Origin: an uncultured Desulfobulbaceae bacterium
GTDB taxonomy: Bacteria > Desulfobacterota > Desulfobulbia > Desulfobulbales > BM004
DNA: 44,512 nucleotides
Direction: 5' to 3'
Assembly: GCA_945787325.1 (NCBI GenBank)
Contig: CALZHP010000014.1
Span: 1 to 44,512 of the forward strand
This document shows positions 42,020 to 44,512 of the stretch, one piece after another. Every line of letters begins with the position of its first letter. Position 1 is the stretch's first letter. The notes under the pieces were generated by a model. That model had not been told where the DNA came from and made no database searches. It saw only the letters and a program-made list of their open reading frames with translations. The translations under genes were made by a program, and so were the position numbers.

Positions 42020-43771
42020 ATGGACATGCATGAGATTGTCACCCCACGGCAGGTCGTAAACTTTCCTGCTACATCTCGATTCATTTTGTGTAATCGTGCC
42101 TTAATTGTCGGCATATTGCTTGCAATTTTCTTATCACTATCCTTTTCTGTGTTGAGTAATTCAGCATTTGCTTCTGAAAAGGAAGAAGCCTTCACTAACC
42201 TAGAGAAACAATATCTCGTTTCTAAATACTATTATAATAACCTGTCTGGCAAACCTGATTTTGGCAATAAACGCTCAAACTGGGAAAAAGGTATCAGACC
42301 ATTCAGGAAGATATATCTGGCCCGTCCTAAGGAAGCTTTAGCGCCTTATTGTCTATATACAATGGGTCGAATGTACCAGGTAATGTACACCCGTTTTCGA
42401 GTCACATCAGATCTAGATGAGGCTATAACGTATTTCAAGGATGTTGTTTCTATGTTTTCTAAACATAGACTCGCTGATGATGCTTTATATTTACTTGGCA
42501 GAATATATCTTGTGAATAAAAAAGATAGCGACCAGGCAGCAGAATATTTTGCCAAAATTATTAATTTACACCCGAAAGGGGACATGGTAGCGAGAGCGTC
42601 ATCAGAGCTAAAAAAGATGAAGTACGTCGTTGAGGTCCCTGTCAAGTCAAATCCCGTAAAAAATGCAAAATCAAATTATAAGACCAGCATTCTACCTATT
42701 AAACACTGGTCAACAGATGAGTATACCCGTGTTGTTATAAATGCGACATCTCCAACCCAATTCCGGGCAAACTTGCTGGAAAAGGTAGGTAACCACCCAA
42801 GAAGACTCTATATTGATTTTTCTGGCAGCAAGATCAAAAAAGAGGACTGTTCGCCAATCCCCATCCAGGATGGTTTATTGAAACGAGTGAGGGCGGGACA
42901 GTTTTCCAAGGATACGGTGCGTGTTGTATTAGATATTGAATCTATTTCTAAATACAAGATATTCAGCCTGCAAGATCCATTTCGTGTAATTATTGATGTC
43001 AAGGGAGAAAGTAGCAATAAACAAGATGTTGCAGCATCACATGATAAAAATATGAAAAGTGATAGCTCTCTTTCACTTGCACAACAACTTGGTCTTGGAA
43101 TCAGAAAGATTGTAATTGATCCCGGGCATGGCGGCAAAGATCCTGGGGCTATATCACCGACTGGTTTAAAGGAAAAACATGTAGTGCTTAAAGTTTCAAA
43201 AATGTTAGCACAGAAGCTGCGCCGGGAACTGGCTTGTGAGGTTGTGTTAACCCGTACAAGGGATGTATTTATTCCTCTTGAAGAGCGAACGGCAATCGCA
43301 AACATGTCAAAAGGAGACCTATTCATTTCTGTTCATGCAAACGCCAATCCCTCACCGAATGTCTGGGGGGTAGAAACGTATTTTCTCAATTTGACGACAA
43401 ACGAAGATTCAATGCGAGTAGCAGCGAGGGAAAATGCGACTTCAGCAAGCAAGATGAGCGATCTTCAGAATATTCTTTCGAGCCTTATGATGAAAACAAA
43501 AATTAAAGAATCGGCTAAGCTGGCACAATATGTCCAAACTAATATGGTAAATGGGTTGCGGCTCAAAGATCTTGGAGTGAAACAAGCACCATTTTATGTG
43601 CTCATTGGTGCAGAAATGCCGGCGATCCTTTCGGAGGTCGCCTTTATCAGCAATCCATCTGAGGCACAGAAACTGCGAGATGAAAGATATCTTTCAGCGA
43701 TAGCAACTCAGATTGCCTCTGGTGTTACCCGCTATGTAAAAGATTCAAGCCTTGCCCTTCTTGACTATTAG
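42020..43771 (+). CDS. N-acetylmuramoyl-L-alanine amidase with TPR and AMIN domains (AmiC-like)
   Basis: A ~583-residue cell-wall hydrolase. A signal or anchor segment (LIVGILLAIFLSLSFSVLSN) is followed by TPR-like repeats at residues ~55-195 (YTMGRMYQVM and DALYLLGRIYLVNKKDSDQA). An AMIN domain spans ~225-335 (EYTRVVINATSP to DPFRVIIDVKG), and an amidase_3 catalytic domain lies at ~360-575. The zinc site is visible as IDPGHGGKDPGA, with Glu in KEKHVVLKVS, SVHANA, and catalytic Glu in LSEVAFISN. Such amidases separate daughter cells after recruitment by AMIN to septal wall. The start is uncertain: ATG 42020, GTG 42014 or a later TTG give different leaders, and no ribosome binding site stands out. 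Confidence 0.88.
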   Translation: MDMHEIVTPRQVVNFPATSRFILCNRALIVGILLAIFLSLSFSVLSNSAFASEKEEAFTNLEKQYLVSKYYYNNLSGKPDFGNKRSNWEKGIRPFRKIYLARPKEALAPYCLYTMGRMYQVMYTRFRVTSDLDEAITYFKDVVSMFSKHRLADDALYLLGRIYLVNKKDSDQAAEYFAKIINLHPKGDMVARASSELKKMKYVVEVPVKSNPVKNAKSNYKTSILPIKHWSTDEYTRVVINATSPTQFRANLLEKVGNHPRRLYIDFSGSKIKKEDCSPIPIQDGLLKRVRAGQFSKDTVRVVLDIESISKYKIFSLQDPFRVIIDVKGESSNKQDVAASHDKNMKSDSSLSLAQQLGLGIRKIVIDPGHGGKDPGAISPTGLKEKHVVLKVSKMLAQKLRRELACEVVLTRTRDVFIPLEERTAIANMSKGDLFISVHANANPSPNVWGVETYFLNLTTNEDSMRVAARENATSASKMSDLQNILSSLMMKTKIKESAKLAQYVQTNMVNGLRLKDLGVKQAPFYVLIGAEMPAILSEVAFISNPSEAQKLRDERYLSAIATQIASGVTRYVKDSSLALLDY

Positions 43772-43888
43772 CAATGATTACATGGGGTTGTTTTTCTTTT
43801 AATTATATGTGTTGCATGGGGTTAAATAATGTTTAGTTTATAAGGGGATGGAGAGTAGTAATACCTTCCTTCTTTTTCTCCTCCTTTT

Positions 43889-43920
43889 GGCAGGGCCAAC
43901 TTGGCCCTGCCATTTTTTTT
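43889..43920 (+). terminator. Perfect Rho-independent terminator after the amidase gene
   Basis: GGCAGGGCC (43889-43897), loop AACTT, GGCCCTGCC (43903-43911), one A, then eight T to 43920. It lies about 120 bases after the amidase stop. Confidence 0.95.
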
Positions 43921-43990
43921 GGGAAGTGAAAGTTGAACTGGTGGCGCAAATATTAAGATCACCCTGTCTGGTTTAGTAATTAAGGGAATT

Positions 43991-44512
43991 ATGAAAAACA
44001 TAATTATTGTCTCATTTGTGACGGCTGTTTTGTTCATGATGTTAATACCAGCCTATGCAGTGCGTCCAACACAGCGCTTAGACTTAAAACAAATGTTTGC
44101 CGATTCCTAAATTTCAGTCATATTCGCAAGGGAGCAAGATCCTTTAAAGAAGTATGCTTGAGTTGCCATAACGAGGAATTTGATAATGGTTTGCGTGGGA
44201 TGCTGGTTTTTATCCAAGAGCTTTCAGCCCGGACAAATGAACGCAAATTATTACTGAAAAATATCCCAAATGTGCCCAGGATGTCTCCTGGGATTCCTCT
44301 AAAGATGAATTCTGCTGAATGTAGTTTAATGCGCCCCAGTCTGGGGATACTAGATTACTTTAACATGGTGTAATGTTCGTATTAATGGACGGAATACTAC
44401 TGAAAATCCCGCGTTTATTATTCTTTATGTATATGTTATTATTGGCTGTACCCTGCGCAACGAAGTACCAGAAAATGGACAGGAATGGGGATATGATAAA
44501 AAGTATCTTCCT
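43991..44512 (+). pseudogene. Frame-broken secreted cytochrome-like remnant
   Basis: A signal-peptide-like frame begins at ATG 43991 (MKNIIIVSFVTAVLFMMLIP, then AYAVRPTQ) and stops at 44108-44110. A different frame (register +1) then reads HIRKGARSFKEVCLSCHNEE with a single haem-binding CXXCH at 44155-44169, and runs to a stop at 44371-44373. From about 44354 the first frame becomes open again (NVRINGRNTTENPAFIILYV, and onward) to the window end. Together these look like one secreted c-type-cytochrome-type gene broken by at least two shifts, or by sequencing errors. Family identity beyond CXXCH is not clear. It is cut by the window edge. Confidence 0.4.

Overview
The window reads as one continuous piece of a Gram-negative chromosome of moderate GC content. 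The best guess is an anaerobic member of the Desulfobacterota (Desulfobulbales-like). Pointers are the rpmH-rnpA-yidD-yidC-jag-mnmE block, several TauE/SafE permeases, a Mrp-type antiporter built from Mbh-like modules, an EpmA/EF-P pair, a CXXCH remnant and a probable UGA-encoded selenocysteine. The taxonomic call is inference. I see no rRNA, tRNA, CRISPR array, prophage or insertion sequence.

Layout. (1) 1-7765: a type IV pilin / type II pseudopilin region. It holds a pilin-like protein, a convergent membrane glycosyltransferase with TPRs, an ECF sigma factor, a membrane protein that may be its anti-sigma factor, and four prepilin-type proteins translationally coupled to it. A strong terminator closes the block. 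(2) 7873-10722: hpt, bioA, elbB. (3) 10765-15913 on the minus strand: rpmH-rnpA-yidD-yidC-jag-mnmE, for membrane protein insertion, RNase P and tRNA modification; rpmH is only 46 codons long. mnmG lies divergently across the intergenic region, preceded by an FmdB-type zinc-ribbon gene. (4) 18608-23683: lgt, a DNA-repair gene fusing endonuclease III to exonuclease III, and two divergent TauE/SafE permeases. (5) 23976-26099: a small protein made of three 36-residue Cys-containing repeats, a beta-carbonic anhydrase, and a thioredoxin-like lipoprotein whose frame continues through UGA. (6) 26605-34540: a ten-gene Mrp-type cation/proton antiporter operon with three ND4/ND5-like subunits. (7) 34619-41747: a CheD-HDOD fusion, epmA-efp, a metallophosphoesterase-HIT pair and mutS. 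(8) 42020-44512: an AMIN-amidase, a perfect terminator, and a frame-broken cytochrome-like remnant.

Points that stand out. The thioredoxin-like lipoprotein has an in-frame UGA where a Cys would be expected, followed by 26 conserved-looking codons and a hairpin (candidate selenoprotein). Nth and Xth are fused in one chain. CheD is fused to HDOD. The antiporter has MnhA split up, with its MbhD/E-like part fused to MnhB. Two unrelated dispersed repeat families, each with two copies, sit in intergenic DNA; one contains a nearly perfect 20-bp hairpin and the other shows paired changes suggesting RNA structure.

All family names come from reading motifs by eye. No searches were run.
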